Shown: positions 19,003 to 28,916, counted from the first letter of the stretch. The stretch is DNA of 64,000 nucleotides from Bacillus chungangensis (GCF_030812995.1 NZ_JAUSTT010000026.1:1-64000), one strand, 5' to 3'. The notes: generated by a model not told the origin, from the sequence alone. Program-made: numbers and translations.

Positions 19003-19683
19003 TTGAAAAAACAATACTTGTTCGCAGCAATGCTTTTTGCAGCAGGTGCATTGTCTGCATGTACGAACAATAAAACTGTTACCGACCGGAAAACAGGAAC
19101 TTATCAAAAAAATGGACAGACCATTTATGTACAAGATCAAGCAGAGCTTTATAATCAGGGCGGCAACAACGATCGTTTTGGCTATGTACGTCAAGTAAAA
19201 AGTCCTGTTAATCAGGATCGTATGAATGAAGGGAAAAAATTCCCTAAAATAAATCGCGAACAGATTGCCAACACAATTAGCAATATTCATGTAACCTTGC
19301 CAAATGTGAACGATAGTGCAGTCCTTGTCACTGATAAAGAAGTGTTAGTTGCTTATCAAACAGACAAACTAGATGAAACCTCTCGTTTTGAAACAGCAGA
19401 TCAAGTGAAGAAATCTGTTCTTTCAGTTATTCCCCGCTGGTACCATGTATATGTAACAGACGATCCTCATTTGAGACGAGAGATAGAAAATATCTCCAGG
19501 ATGGATCCAATGGGAAATGATGTTGATGGAACTGTCCGGTATACGATAGACTTAATGCTGGAGCGCTCATCTCAGGGAAGAAAAATAAACGCAGGGGAGA
19601 ATGAAAATGGAGAAACAATCAAACCTGACGATGACTATATATACAGAGATGATTATCAAAAACAAAAAAAGAAGCAGCGCTAG
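19003..19683 (+). CDS. yutC: Sporulation lipoprotein YutC (YhcN/YlaJ family)
   Basis: A 226-residue lipoprotein: an N-terminal hydrophobic stretch ends in LSAC, where the Cys would be lipid-modified, followed by TNNKTV. The middle contains the YhcN/YlaJ core (IANTISNIHVTLPNVNDSAVLVTD and VIPRWYHVYVTDDP). Members of this family are found in the spore membrane or forespore. A GTG within the ribosome site could also open the frame, but TTG at 19003, seven bases after AAGGAGGTG, is the proper start. Confidence 0.85.
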   Translation: MKKQYLFAAMLFAAGALSACTNNKTVTDRKTGTYQKNGQTIYVQDQAELYNQGGNNDRFGYVRQVKSPVNQDRMNEGKKFPKINREQIANTISNIHVTLPNVNDSAVLVTDKEVLVAYQTDKLDETSRFETADQVKKSVLSVIPRWYHVYVTDDPHLRREIENISRMDPMGNDVDGTVRYTIDLMLERSSQGRKINAGENENGETIKPDDDYIYRDDYQKQKKKQR

Positions 19684-19710
19684 CAATAGAAAGATATCAT
19701 AACATATGTT

Positions 19711-19821
19711 CAAGACCGTACCACTCAGTAAAAAACAGTGAGACCGCGTTAATACGTAAAAAACCCTTTGTTTGCGGAATCTGAATGCAACAAAATACTG
19801 ATCAGAAGTGATACGGTCTTT
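19711..19821. repeat. Imperfect inverted repeat between yutC and lipA
   Basis: CAAGACCGTACCACT (from 19711) and the reverse complement of AGTGATACGGTCTTTG (to 19821) bracket about 80 bases between two converging genes. The right arm is followed by TTTGTCTTG. It could be a long-loop terminator or a decayed miniature element; the sequence does not decide. Confidence 0.4.
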
Positions 19822-19849
19822 GTCTTGATTAAAATACAGATAAGAACAT

Positions 19850-20767
19850 TTAAGCTTGTCGGCTCTCCTTCTCACCCATTTCCTGTTTCGCCTTTGATGC
19901 TGCATTGACCTGCTCATCAGCATGGTAAGAGGAACGAACCAATGGACCTGCTTCACAATGGCTGAAACCTTTTGTCATCGCTATCTCTTTTAATTCTTTA
20001 AACTCATCTGGATGATAATATTTCTTTACGATTAAATGTTTCTTTGTCGGCTGTAAATATTGGCCTATCGTCATAATATCCACCTGATTTTGACGAAGAT
20101 CATCCATCGTTTCAATAATCTCTTCCTTTGTTTCTCCTAGTCCAATCATGATACTAGATTTTGTCGGAATGTCTGGTTGCATCTCTTTTGCTCTACGTAA
20201 AAATTCTAATGACCGATCATATTTTGCTCGAGCACGAACCCTAGGAGTCAAACGACGAATTGTTTCAATATTATGATTTAAAATGTCTGGACGTGCATCC
20301 ATTAACGTTTTTAAATTTTCGTAAATGCCCCCCATATCAGAAGGCAGTACTTCAATTGTCGTAAATGGATTTTTCCTGCGAATAGCACGCACCGTTTCTG
20401 CAAATACTTCAGCACCGCCATCTTTTAAATCATCCCGAGCAACCGCGGTTACAACAACATGCTTCAAATTCATTAACGCAACTGAGTCTGCTACTCGCTC
20501 AGGTTCTTTCCAATCTAATTCTGATGGTAGGCCAGTCTTAATCGCACAAAAACGACAAGCTCGTGTACATACATCACCAAGAATCATAAATGTAGCCGTT
20601 CGGCGTACAGCCCAACACTCATGAATATTAGGACAGCGTGCTTCTTCACAGACGGTATGGAGATTCTTTTCCCGCATCATCTTTTTCAAACCAGTGTAAT
20701 TTTCGTTTGTGTTTAGTTTAATTTTTAACCAGTCAGGTTTTCTTAAATACTCATCCCTTTTATCCAC
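19850..20767 (-). CDS. lipA: Lipoyl synthase LipA (YutB)
   Basis: A 305-residue radical-SAM enzyme that inserts two sulfur atoms into octanoyl groups bound to lipoyl domains. Both Fe4S4 sites are present: the auxiliary site [12 protein letters not shown] and the radical-SAM site CTRACRFC; the C-terminal RSSYHADEQ carries the conserved serine region. The enzyme consumes its auxiliary cluster and thus depends on the Suf system and on carriers such as YutI. GTG 20767 is the likely start, after a G-rich ribosome site, because it gives the usual [14 protein letters not shown] beginning; the frame is open 14 codons upstream. GcvH in this window (60111) is one of its substrates. Confidence 0.95.
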   Translation of the reverse strand: MDKRDEYLRKPDWLKIKLNTNENYTGLKKMMREKNLHTVCEEARCPNIHECWAVRRTATFMILGDVCTRACRFCAIKTGLPSELDWKEPERVADSVALMNLKHVVVTAVARDDLKDGGAEVFAETVRAIRRKNPFTTIEVLPSDMGGIYENLKTLMDARPDILNHNIETIRRLTPRVRARAKYDRSLEFLRRAKEMQPDIPTKSSIMIGLGETKEEIIETMDDLRQNQVDIMTIGQYLQPTKKHLIVKKYYHPDEFKELKEIAMTKGFSHCEAGPLVRSSYHADEQVNAASKAKQEMGEKESRQA

Positions 20768-21191
20768 TGTTCTAACCCCCGTACACGTTTTATCGCAATA
20801 ATCCTGCATCTCTCATGATATCTATAAACAAAACATCAAAATTCGATCAAGAGAGCGGGCTTTATATGGGCATGAAGGAAAACCCCCAAGTTCACTTTCA
20901 TTTCACCCATGTTTCCTTCTTTTTATTAACATTGTTCATCTGAAACTCTATCATACAGAAAAAGGTATGACAAGCACTCTGTTTTCATTCACAATGGCTT
21001 CTCATTCCTATTCAAAGCCGATGCCATTTTTTACATTAATGAAAAAAAAATTCAATCATAAAATAAGGGAAACTGTAAGCACCTTGTTTTAAGTAATCAT
21101 TCGTTATTCAGCCGTCATTGCTGCACTCAACGCACGAACGTTCACAAACAAGATCCTTACTAACTATTGGATGAAAAAGGAGGCAATTTTT
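20768..21191. other. Divergent intergenic region lipA / yunA
   Basis: About 424 bases, AT-rich, between genes transcribed outward. No coding frame, RNA or repeat is visible; only the ribosome site AAGGAGG of yunA stands out. Confidence 0.5.
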
Positions 21192-22172
21192 TTGCGGAAA
21201 TACGTTTGTTTACTTATTTTTATCCTTTTTGGAAATGCGACGCTGGCAGTTGCCAAAGAACCTTCACAAGCAGATATCTATCAGCAGCGTATGAACCTTT
21301 ATCGACAAGTCGAAGCAATGACTTTTGTCCCTTGGTACTATTTAGCAGCAATAGATCAATATGAGAGAAATATTCGTCTCGTTCGAAACGATTTGCCAAA
21401 GCCTGAAGGATTAACAGGAATTTATTTCTCACCTGAACAGTGGTCAGGATTTTTAAATAAAAACAAAGACAAACATCATCCATTTTTCATTAGTCTTTTT
21501 AATGGAATGGGACGTGATGGGAATAGTGATGGAAAAGCAAAAAGAACGGATGATTTAGATATTTTATACACTTTTGCTCATTATCTTCTTCATTACGGGA
21601 TTGACGAAGAGCATATTAGAATCGCTTTATGGGATTATTACCAAAAAGATAAAACAGTTGGTATCATTTTAAATATCGCGAAGCTATATCGCCATTTTGG
21701 AACATTAGATTTGGGAAAAAAGGTTTTTCCTCTGCCAATTAACCATCATTATAGCTACAAAAGCACATGGGGTGTTGCACGAGGCTGGGGCGGGAGAAGA
21801 ATTCACGAAGGCACAGATATTTTTGCCAATTATGGGGTGCCTGTACAATCTACAGCCTATGGCGTTATCGAAATGAAAGGCTGGAATAAATATGGAGGCT
21901 GGAGAATTGGCATTCGAGATGTTCATAATACGTATCATTATTTTGCACATTTAAATGGATTTGCGAAAGATTTGCAAATCGGACAAATTGTTGAACCAGG
22001 GACTGTTCTCGGATACGTCGGCAGCACTGGTTACGGTCCAAAAGGGACTTCTCGAAAGTTCCCGCCACACTTGCATTTCGGAATGTATAAATACAACGGA
22101 AGAACAGAATGGTCATTTGACCCATATCCTCATTTGAGAATTGCTGAAAGAAATGATCGTTCTTCTAAATGA
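21192..22172 (+). CDS. lytH: Sporulation cell-wall endopeptidase LytH (YunA)
   Basis: A 326-residue secreted M23-type metallopeptidase; the length equals that of B. subtilis LytH, which trims stem peptides to single L-Ala in spore cortex. A signal peptide covers about residues 1-24 (VCLLIFILFGNATLAVAKE). The M23 domain lies at the C-terminus with the metal ligands in RRIHEGTDIFA and PPHLHFGMYK. TTG 21192 eight bases after AAGGAGG is chosen over ATG 21171, which overlaps the ribosome site. Confidence 0.92.
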   Translation: MRKYVCLLIFILFGNATLAVAKEPSQADIYQQRMNLYRQVEAMTFVPWYYLAAIDQYERNIRLVRNDLPKPEGLTGIYFSPEQWSGFLNKNKDKHHPFFISLFNGMGRDGNSDGKAKRTDDLDILYTFAHYLLHYGIDEEHIRIALWDYYQKDKTVGIILNIAKLYRHFGTLDLGKKVFPLPINHHYSYKSTWGVARGWGGRRIHEGTDIFANYGVPVQSTAYGVIEMKGWNKYGGWRIGIRDVHNTYHYFAHLNGFAKDLQIGQIVEPGTVLGYVGSTGYGPKGTSRKFPPHLHFGMYKYNGRTEWSFDPYPHLRIAERNDRSSK

Positions 22173-22188
22173 TCTGTCTTGTAATGAA

Positions 22189-22222
22189 CTATCAGTAGGA
22201 AGCAAACGCCTCCTACTGATAG
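22189..22222. terminator. Hairpin between lytH and the symporter genes
   Basis: CTATCAGTAGGA and TCCTACTGATAG (22189-22200 and 22211-22222) pair perfectly with a 10-base loop. The T run is weak on both sides; placement between converging genes suggests a shared terminator. Confidence 0.65.
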
Positions 22223-22231
22223 GATTATATA

Positions 22232-22336
22232 TTATGATCGTTTTGACTTTCTTACTGCATGAAAGATACTGGCCATTAAACCTCCCCAAATAACAACCAT
22301 CCCAATGATCATCATAACAATGGCGCTAATAGACAT
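22232..22336 (-). CDS. metS: Small subunit of NSS amino-acid symporter (MetS-like)
   Basis: A 34-residue single-helix membrane protein: MSISAIVMMIIGMVVIWGG, then LMASIFHAVRKSKRS. This is the pattern of the small MetS subunit that accompanies NSS-type methionine/alanine importers. The ATG overlaps the stop codon of the large subunit by one base (TAATG), and GGAGG sits inside the end of that gene, so translation is coupled. It is too short for most gene finders. Confidence 0.82.
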   Translation of the reverse strand: MSISAIVMMIIGMVVIWGGLMASIFHAVRKSKRS

Positions 22337-23853
22337 TATTTGGCAACCTCCTTCTTTTCAGCAGCAGATGAAATGGCAAGCTGATCTTGCGACCACTTTT
22401 TCATAGAGAATAATGCTGCTGCTAAAATGACGGCTATGACAACCGACCAGCCGTATTGAAAAATAAATTCACGAGGATATCCTTCATAATCACTGAGCAA
22501 ATTTTGCCGTAAATTATCGTACATCATATACCCTAAAACTAGTGGGGTAATCACGGATAGACAAATGATCCACCAAGACCCAATTCTTATATCTGAAACA
22601 CTATTAGCATGTAGTTGAATCGGCTTTAATTGTTTTACAAACCATGCAATAAAGACAACTTCGAATAACCCGGCTAATGCTACACCAAAATTGTTAATGA
22701 AGTAATCAATAGTATCAAGGAAGAATAGACCACCTTGTGTCGCATATAATAATGAAATTACCGCCGCTAAGCCGCCTCCAACTAAAACCGCAGTAGTTCG
22801 ATTTACATGAAACTTCTCTTGAACTGCAGCGACAAATGTTTCAATAATAGAAAGTAAGGATGATAGCCCGGCTAATAATAATGATAAGAAAAATAATATT
22901 CCAAAGGCTGATTGAAATGCTGGCATTTCATTAATGATGGACGGAAAAACAGAAAATGCTAAACCAACACCGCTGCTCACTACTTCATCAATTCCTACTC
23001 CTTGTTGTGACGCCATAAATCCTAATGCTGCAAAAACCCCTATTCCGGAAAGCAATTCGAATGAAGAATTAGCAAAACCTGTAATAAACGCATTATTTGT
23101 AATATCTGATTTTTTTGGCAAATAACTAGAATAAGTAAGCATGATTCCAAAACCAATGGATAAGCTAAAGAAAATTTGTCCATAAGCGGCAACCCATACT
23201 TTTCCATCAAATATTCGATTCCAATCTGGTTTAAAAAATTGATTGATTCCTTCTATTGCTCCATCTAATGTAAGGGCACGTATCACAATCAGAAGAAACA
23301 AAAATACAAGCAAAGGGATAAATATTCGATTTGCTAATTCGATCCCCTTTTTAATCCCAGCAGATTGAATGCTTAAAACAATGACCCAAACGATAATTAA
23401 TGGAATTAAAGCATTCGGAACAAGACTGCCAGCCGTACCAGGCTCGCCAAGTTTTAAATACTCATTAAAAAAGAAGCTTCCTGGATCACTGCCCCAAGCA
23501 ACTTTAAAGGAAAAGACCGTATATGACATTGCCCAGGCAATAATAATTGAATAATAAGTAGCAATAACAAATGTAATTCCGACTTGCCACCACCCGATCC
23601 ATTCACTTCCTTTACTAATTCGTGCGAAAGTAAGAGGAGAAGATCCCCGGTATTTATGACCCATTGTAAATTCCATAATTAATAATGGAATTCCTGCCGT
23701 TAAGAGTGCAAATAAATACGGAAGGAAAAATGCTCCTCCTCCATTATCATAAGCTACAGCGGGAAATCTCCAAATATTTCCGAGACCGATTGCCGAACCT
23801 ACTGCTGCAAAAATAAAACCAGCTCGCGACCCCCATTGTGGTCTATTATCCAT
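22336..23853 (-). CDS. Sodium-dependent amino-acid symporter, NSS/SNF family (MetP-like)
   Basis: A 505-residue membrane protein with about 12 helices. The start WGSRAGFIFAAVGSAIGLGNIWRFP is the NSS signature, with the unwound helix 1 that forms the Na and substrate sites (GSAIGLGN), and helix 6 contains FFSLSIGFGIMLTYSSY. It imports an amino acid with Na. Pairing with a MetS-like small subunit points to methionine or alanine, as known for MetPS of Corynebacterium; this is an inference. The pair forms a two-gene operon opposite to lytH. Confidence 0.93.
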   Translation of the reverse strand: MDNRPQWGSRAGFIFAAVGSAIGLGNIWRFPAVAYDNGGGAFFLPYLFALLTAGIPLLIMEFTMGHKYRGSSPLTFARISKGSEWIGWWQVGITFVIATYYSIIIAWAMSYTVFSFKVAWGSDPGSFFFNEYLKLGEPGTAGSLVPNALIPLIIVWVIVLSIQSAGIKKGIELANRIFIPLLVFLFLLIVIRALTLDGAIEGINQFFKPDWNRIFDGKVWVAAYGQIFFSLSIGFGIMLTYSSYLPKKSDITNNAFITGFANSSFELLSGIGVFAALGFMASQQGVGIDEVVSSGVGLAFSVFPSIINEMPAFQSAFGILFFLSLLLAGLSSLLSIIETFVAAVQEKFHVNRTTAVLVGGGLAAVISLLYATQGGLFFLDTIDYFINNFGVALAGLFEVVFIAWFVKQLKPIQLHANSVSDIRIGSWWIICLSVITPLVLGYMMYDNLRQNLLSDYEGYPREFIFQYGWSVVIAVILAAALFSMKKWSQDQLAISSAAEKKEVAK

Positions 23854-24091
23854 CTTTTTTCCTCCCTTTCATGACTGTGTCTATTGCCTTATGTGTTCTT
23901 TATTTTCTGACTATTAAAATAATCAAGAATATTATAATCCTTTTTCGGCAAGGTGTCAAAATAGATTTTAATATTTTATCAATAAAAAAACAAGCCATTT
24001 CGGCAAGCTTATGCTCGACGATATAGCTTATATCAAAAAATTATCTTCAAGATAAACCAAATAATGGACATATTGTTTGATTCAAATAAAT

Positions 24092-24862
24092 TCATTCTCC
24101 TCCAGGCTGTGGCAATTGAATAGATGGTGGTGCGTTTGAGCCATTATTATAGTATTGTGGAACTTCTCCTGGAATATATCCTGCCCCAATCGGAATAGAT
24201 TGCTCTACTGTAGTAACTGATGTTGTAAAGGGGATGATAATTTGGACTTGGACCGTAATATGAATAAACACCTCGACAAAAACATTATTGATGCCGTATT
24301 GCTTCACCTTTGTTTTTACATCAGGTACAACATCTCCAATTGCATGAAACCGAACAGGGATCCTTGGCCCTAAATTTCCTAATAACGCATTGTTTGTCGC
24401 TTGCCCTAACGGTACAGAAAAAACAATTCCTTTCGCTTTTTCGGTCTCCTCATATTCTAATTCCATATCAATTGGCAGTTCAAGCGCTTCTAAATTTCCA
24501 CGTTCTGCCTGTTGCAAATTCATTTGTACAAGACTCGTTGTCTCGGCCAGCATTTTATTAATCTTTTTTGTATTTAAAGTAGTTATTTGAAGGTGTGAAC
24601 TATCACTGCTATCTCTTTCAAATATATCGTCAAAATCAATATCTTTTGTCACTTTATTATTAATTGCATTACTAATGACTAACGGGGCAATCTTCCGTGT
24701 TTGGGATTCTGCATAACTAACAAGAGTTGGTTTTATTCCAGCATTCACAATCCACAGTCCAGTTATCGTAGAAAAAACGAAGAAGACAAAGGTCAACAAT
24801 AATACATAACGAATTGGCAGCGGACCACGGAGAGGTTTGTGACCACGAAATCTTTTCTTCAT
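24092..24862 (-). CDS. yunB: Sporulation protein YunB
   Basis: A 256-residue protein with a short basic cytoplasmic start (MKKRFRGHKPLRG), one membrane helix (about residues 16-40) and an external domain. The core contains SYAESQTRKIAPLVISNAIN and VSVPLGQATNNALLGNLGP-like stretches typical of YunB, a mother-cell protein needed for normal sporulation. The last 25 residues are rich in Pro, Asn and Ser. ATG 24862 follows AAGGGGG; the frame is open 27 codons further upstream without a ribosome site. Confidence 0.88.
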   Translation of the reverse strand: MKKRFRGHKPLRGPLPIRYVLLLTFVFFVFSTITGLWIVNAGIKPTLVSYAESQTRKIAPLVISNAINNKVTKDIDFDDIFERDSSDSSHLQITTLNTKKINKMLAETTSLVQMNLQQAERGNLEALELPIDMELEYEETEKAKGIVFSVPLGQATNNALLGNLGPRIPVRFHAIGDVVPDVKTKVKQYGINNVFVEVFIHITVQVQIIIPFTTSVTTVEQSIPIGAGYIPGEVPQYYNNGSNAPPSIQLPQPGGE

Positions 24863-24977
24863 CTGCTCATCCCCCTTCCTATTCACTATATGCATGAGGT
24901 GAAAGAATAACCCCTTACGCTTCTTGATAGTGGAATAAGCCAAAAAAGAGAAACTTCATGAATCAGTGGGTTATAAA

Positions 24978-25166
24978 GAGAAACTTCCATCAGTGAGGGT
25001 TTTCTCTCATCCCCCATACAAAGGATCTCAAGCTAAAAGCACGACGTCCTCGAAAAAGGAAACCCGCTTTTTCTTCATGCGATGTATCACTGCCGAAGCT
25101 TTCCTTATCCTGTAGGCCCGAACCAATCGGACATTTGACCATGGGGGTCTTACTGTCAGTTAGATG
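24978..25166 (-). mobile_element. Decayed IS200/IS605-like miniature element, copy A
   Basis: Copy A of a four-member family. The left side follows ATAAA (24973-24977) and begins GAGAAACTTCCATCAGTG, the right-end hairpin arm of the family. The middle contains the shared core (AACCAATCGGACATTTGAC), and the right side keeps only the distal arm of the second hairpin (GGGGGTCTTACTGTCAGTTAGATG); the proximal arm and the terminal GTGGGATAAA are lost. A partial repeat of the left end lies just upstream (about 24949-24970). It carries no transposase gene. Confidence 0.75.
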
Positions 25167-25249
25167 AAAAAGCGTAACTTCCTTGAAAAAAAATTCAGCA
25201 GCTAAATAGAAATTGGGTAAACGATAGAAGTAAGAAATCATGTAGAAAT

Positions 25250-25296
25250 GAAAAAAACCGCCCGTTAGCAAAAATTGCAATACCATTAACGAGCGG
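25250..25296 (-). terminator. Terminator of yunC
   Basis: CCGCTCGTTA and TAACGGGCGG (minus strand) pair with one G-U around an 18-base loop and end in seven T. Confidence 0.8.
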
Positions 25297-25347
25297 GTTC
25301 ATCTATTATCTTTCTATTGATGGACGGAGATGCAATTTAACGTTCCT

Positions 25348-25653
25348 TCACTCCTTCATTTTTAACAAAGCCTCAAGGCCAATCATTCCTGCTTTAATAC
25401 CAAGATTTTCTGCTTCTGCTGTAACTGATTCCAACGGAGCCGCAAGCAGTTCCTCTATCGTCTTCACGCCAACCGCTCGCCCAGCTATAATCTTTCTGCC
25501 TTTTAACTGCTTGTTTAAGAGTGCTACATCCAAAGCACCGCACATTATATAGCCGATATTATTTGTTATCGCTAACAAATTCGTTTTTGGCAGCGCCACT
25601 GAGACACCTAGAAATGTTTGATCTTCAACTTGGACTGGAATTAAAGAAATCAA
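25348..25653 (-). CDS. yunC: YunC, DUF1805 family
   Basis: A 101-residue cytosolic protein. The stretch NNIGYIMCGALDVALLN and the Gly/Ala-rich KIIAGRAVGVKTIEELL define the DUF1805 family. The family is conserved in spore formers but has no assigned role. TTG 25653 is the start, after AAAGGAGGGG at normal spacing. Transcription is in the same direction as yunB, with the mobile element lying between them. Confidence 0.87.
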   Translation of the reverse strand: MISLIPVQVEDQTFLGVSVALPKTNLLAITNNIGYIMCGALDVALLNKQLKGRKIIAGRAVGVKTIEELLAAPLESVTAEAENLGIKAGMIGLEALLKMKE

Positions 25654-25818
25654 ACCTTCCCCTCCTTTCTTTCCTATACTTATGAAAAAAAGAAGCGGGA
25701 ATTCCTTCTAGATTATCTTTTTAATGAATGACACTATTCTCTGAATTTAATAGCACAACAAATGCCTTTCGCTTAGTTAGAGAAAACATCAACATTATAA
25801 GATTTCGATTCTTCTTTT

Positions 25819-27189
25819 TTAAGAAGGTTCATACATATTCTTTAATTTCCATGCCATTAAATCGCGTAAAAATTCCGGGAGAAAATAACGTGTGTTTTCC
25901 GCATGATGTAGAATAGGAAAAAACATTCCAAATGAAAACATATCTGTCGTAGCCAATGTATAGCTTCTTTTCTCTTCTATTGGTACACCATTAATAAAAA
26001 TTATCGCACCGCTTTCCTTTATTTCTATGCGGTCATAAACAAAACAGCCCATGACTTTTCCTCGAAATCCATAGCCTTTTAAACGGATGTACGGCCATTT
26101 TGAATCCATTGTTTCAATGAGCACCTCTTTTAGCTCTGCGCCGGTCAGCTCCATTACACAAGGATTGATTGGATGGGGAAGCATTTGGTGCAGATCATAG
26201 GCAGTCACTTCTCCTGTTTTTAAGCTAGTAAGCAGCAGACCTGCATGAATAAAAGCACAATCCGCTTGCGTCCACTCACGAATTGCTTCACATAATAGCT
26301 GTGTTAAAAGCGAAGGATGATACCAATCTGCTTGTAAAGGAAAGGGAATCTGGGCGATCACTGGCTGCAAAAGACTTTTTCCATGCTCGTATAGAGCAGC
26401 AGCCTCCTCTGTTTCGTTCATATATGCTGGAAGATCGCTTGTTTTAATGAGCGTCGCTTCCTTCTTACTTTTTCCTTCAGCAATTGTTACTTTAATATAG
26501 CCAATATAGTCTCCGAACTGCCCTGCTCCCGCCAGCAGCGTTTTGTTCACTAATTGTCCATTTGGCAAGACATGATGGGTATGGCCGCCAATGATCAAAT
26601 CAATTTCTGGAAATGTTGCAGCAATCTTCTTGTCATTATCAATTCCTAAATGAGACAATAAAATCATACAATCAACTTGTCTGTTTTTAAGGATATTTAG
26701 CTGTCTTTCTATCTCATCTAATGGTTTTGTCATTTGCCATCCTAATTGCTCATATATCTCTTTGTAATATGCAGTAATACCGATCAAGCCAATCTGATTG
26801 CCATTCATTGTTTCATATATGTAGTGAGGAAGCATCCATGCACGCCTTTCGCCATTTCCATCATATAAATTAGCTACGATAACATCAAAGGAAGCGCCCC
26901 TATACAATTGATCAAGCTGTTCATGTGGAAACGTAATTCCTTCATTATTGCCGATCGTAACTGCGGTATAACCAGCTTCATTCAACAAAGCAACATTGCC
27001 TTTTCCAAGTGTTCCCTCTGTTAATGGATGCCAGCGATCCATGAAGTCTCCAATATCAAACAAGAAAACGGTTTCCTTTAGTGCTTGATGATGACGTTTC
27101 TTTGTTTCTAAAAAACAACGAATGCGCGGCCAATGATGGAAATAGCTATGGATATCATTCGTATGGTAAATATGTATTGTTTCCTTCAT
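25819..27189 (-). CDS. yunD: 5'-nucleotidase-family metallophosphatase YunD
   Basis: A 456-residue protein with the two-domain plan of 5'-nucleotidase/UDP-sugar hydrolase proteins. The metallophosphatase half shows YHTNDIHSYF (metal ligands), FDIGDFMD, then TIGNNEGI, LLSHLGID and IIGGHTHH; the C-terminal substrate domain follows from about residue 290. No signal peptide is visible, so it is cytosolic, unlike secreted relatives. GAGGTG precedes the ATG. It is followed upstream by yunE with a 25-base gap, as in B. subtilis. Confidence 0.9.
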   Translation of the reverse strand: MKETIHIYHTNDIHSYFHHWPRIRCFLETKKRHHQALKETVFLFDIGDFMDRWHPLTEGTLGKGNVALLNEAGYTAVTIGNNEGITFPHEQLDQLYRGASFDVIVANLYDGNGERRAWMLPHYIYETMNGNQIGLIGITAYYKEIYEQLGWQMTKPLDEIERQLNILKNRQVDCMILLSHLGIDNDKKIAATFPEIDLIIGGHTHHVLPNGQLVNKTLLAGAGQFGDYIGYIKVTIAEGKSKKEATLIKTSDLPAYMNETEEAAALYEHGKSLLQPVIAQIPFPLQADWYHPSLLTQLLCEAIREWTQADCAFIHAGLLLTSLKTGEVTAYDLHQMLPHPINPCVMELTGAELKEVLIETMDSKWPYIRLKGYGFRGKVMGCFVYDRIEIKESGAIIFINGVPIEEKRSYTLATTDMFSFGMFFPILHHAENTRYFLPEFLRDLMAWKLKNMYEPS

Positions 27190-27214
27190 GTCAACACCTC
27201 GACTAAGAGAGATT

Positions 27215-28039
27215 TTAACCTATCAAACCTTGATAAACCATGCGGCCGCCAATGATCATTAAAATAATCCTTAACAAGAACACTAGTACATTTGATTCCA
27301 GCTTTGTATTCATATAAGCTCCTAATTTTGCACCGAACCAAGCACCAGGAAAAAGCGCAAGCGTATACAGCCAATGTACGTTGCCTAATGTAATGTGGGC
27401 TCCAGAACTTACCACTGCTGAAAGCAGCACCATAAACATCGAGGTAGCAGTCGCAACATGAGGAGGAAACAAGAAAAGCAATATCATCACTGGTACAAGA
27501 AGAGAACCGCCTCCAACCCCAAAAAGTCCAGATAGAAAACCTACAAACATACTGATCATAATTGCAGCTCTCGGCCGATATCCATATTCAAATGTCATGT
27601 TATTTTTATCAGTAAATGTGCGCAGCATTGCTTTTTCTCGATTCAACGTCAACGGCTTCAGTTTCGTACGAATAAAGAGAAGAGATGCAATGAAAATAAT
27701 AAAAACCCCAAAATATAAATAGAATGCATCTACATCTAAGAATCGATTCACCCACGCACCAATGATGCTGCCAGGACCGCTTCCCACAAAAAAAATAAAA
27801 CCGCTTTTATAATCAACTGTTCGATGCTTCATAAAAGCAAGCGTGGAGGATAATCCTGTAAAAATCATCACTACTAACGATGTTCCTACAGCAGTCTGAG
27901 GACTAATCTCTTGCAGAATAATGCCTTCAGACCCAAAGTATAGCAAAGCAGGTACGATAATGACACCGCCGCCAAGGCCAACCATTGCGCCAATCGTGCC
28001 TGCAACTAAGCCAATTAATAATAACAACATCCATTCCAT
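27215..28039 (-). CDS. yunE: TauE/SafE-type membrane permease YunE
   Basis: A 274-residue membrane protein with about eight helices. The two repeats of the family each start with a Gly-rich stretch: GTIGAMVGLGGGVIIVPALL near the N-terminus and LSGLFGVGGGSLLVPVMIL in the middle. TauE/SafE proteins are thought to export sulfite, sulfoacetate or related anions; the substrate here is unknown. GGAGTG precedes the ATG, and yunD follows closely, so they are probably co-transcribed. Confidence 0.9.
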   Translation of the reverse strand: MEWMLLLLIGLVAGTIGAMVGLGGGVIIVPALLYFGSEGIILQEISPQTAVGTSLVVMIFTGLSSTLAFMKHRTVDYKSGFIFFVGSGPGSIIGAWVNRFLDVDAFYLYFGVFIIFIASLLFIRTKLKPLTLNREKAMLRTFTDKNNMTFEYGYRPRAAIMISMFVGFLSGLFGVGGGSLLVPVMILLFLFPPHVATATSMFMVLLSAVVSSGAHITLGNVHWLYTLALFPGAWFGAKLGAYMNTKLESNVLVFLLRIILMIIGGRMVYQGLIG

Positions 28040-28070
28040 TTTAACTCACTCCAGTAATCTTCACAGCTGA

Positions 28071-28916
28071 CTAAAATAAGCCTAATTGGCGAGGAGCCAA
28101 TCCTTTATAAGTAATCCCGAGCAAGTCAATCATTTGTTTTGCATTATCAGCAGCATCACCGCCTGAGTTATTGTTAAAGATCACATATAGAGACTTCGTA
28201 TGATTTTTTAACTTATGTAGATTCTTTGCCCAAGCTACTAGTTCTTGTTCATTGTAGCGATAAAAGTAGCGCACCTCCCGCCATTTTCCATCATTCGTAT
28301 TTTGCCAACCATGAATATTACGGCCATGAAAACGAACGAGTGTTGCAGCTTCATTCGTTGTTTCTAAAACGGTTGGAATCGATCCTAAACCAGCCTGTGG
28401 TTCATCACAAATGCTATGAATCCAGTTTTCCGCCTTCATAAACGCCAATGTTTTTTCCCGATATTGGGGATAAAACCATGATTGATGACGAAATTCAAGA
28501 GCTGTAGGAAAGTCTTTCATCTTTTCACGACAATAGCGAAGATATTGCACATGAGACTTCTGGCAATCAAACCATGGTGGAAATTGAAATAAGACCATTG
28601 CCAACTTTCCGCTATCTTTAAAAAGCTTGATGGAATCAATAAATGCAGAAAACATTTCTTCCTTTGAAGCATACGGGATCTCTCCACGCAAATGTCCTGT
28701 CATGCCTTGATAGGCTTTAACGATAAAACGAAAAGAATCAGGTGTTTCAGATAGCCATTTCTCAATATTCCGTGCTGGCTGAACAGCATAAAAGTAAGCA
28801 TCCACTTCTACAATTGGAAAGTGAGCAGCATATGTCATCAATTTATTTTTTCTGGCAGCATCATGATCATACAATGTATCATGATCCCCCCATCCAGTTA
28901 AACCAATATAAATCAA
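28071..28916 (-). CDS. yunF: YunF, DUF72 family
   Basis: A 281-residue TIM-barrel-like protein of the DUF72 family: IYIGLTGWGDHDTLY at the start, ALEFRHQSWF in the middle and TLVRFHGRN and YVIFNNNSGGDAADNA towards the end. The Tyr/Trp/His-rich sites suggest an enzyme, but the family is uncharacterised. TTG 28916, after AAGGTG, is the likely start. This is the last gene of the conserved yun block; the next region is accessory. Confidence 0.9.
   Translation of the reverse strand: MIYIGLTGWGDHDTLYDHDAARKNKLMTYAAHFPIVEVDAYFYAVQPARNIEKWLSETPDSFRFIVKAYQGMTGHLRGEIPYASKEEMFSAFIDSIKLFKDSGKLAMVLFQFPPWFDCQKSHVQYLRYCREKMKDFPTALEFRHQSWFYPQYREKTLAFMKAENWIHSICDEPQAGLGSIPTVLETTNEAATLVRFHGRNIHGWQNTNDGKWREVRYFYRYNEQELVAWAKNLHKLKNHTKSLYVIFNNNSGGDAADNAKQMIDLLGITYKGLAPRQLGLF

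Noticed and set aside
24990-25286. Minus-strand frame of 98 codons
   Set aside because: It reads through element copy A and the yunC terminator, has no ribosome site and no family resemblance; it is a by-product of the mobile element.
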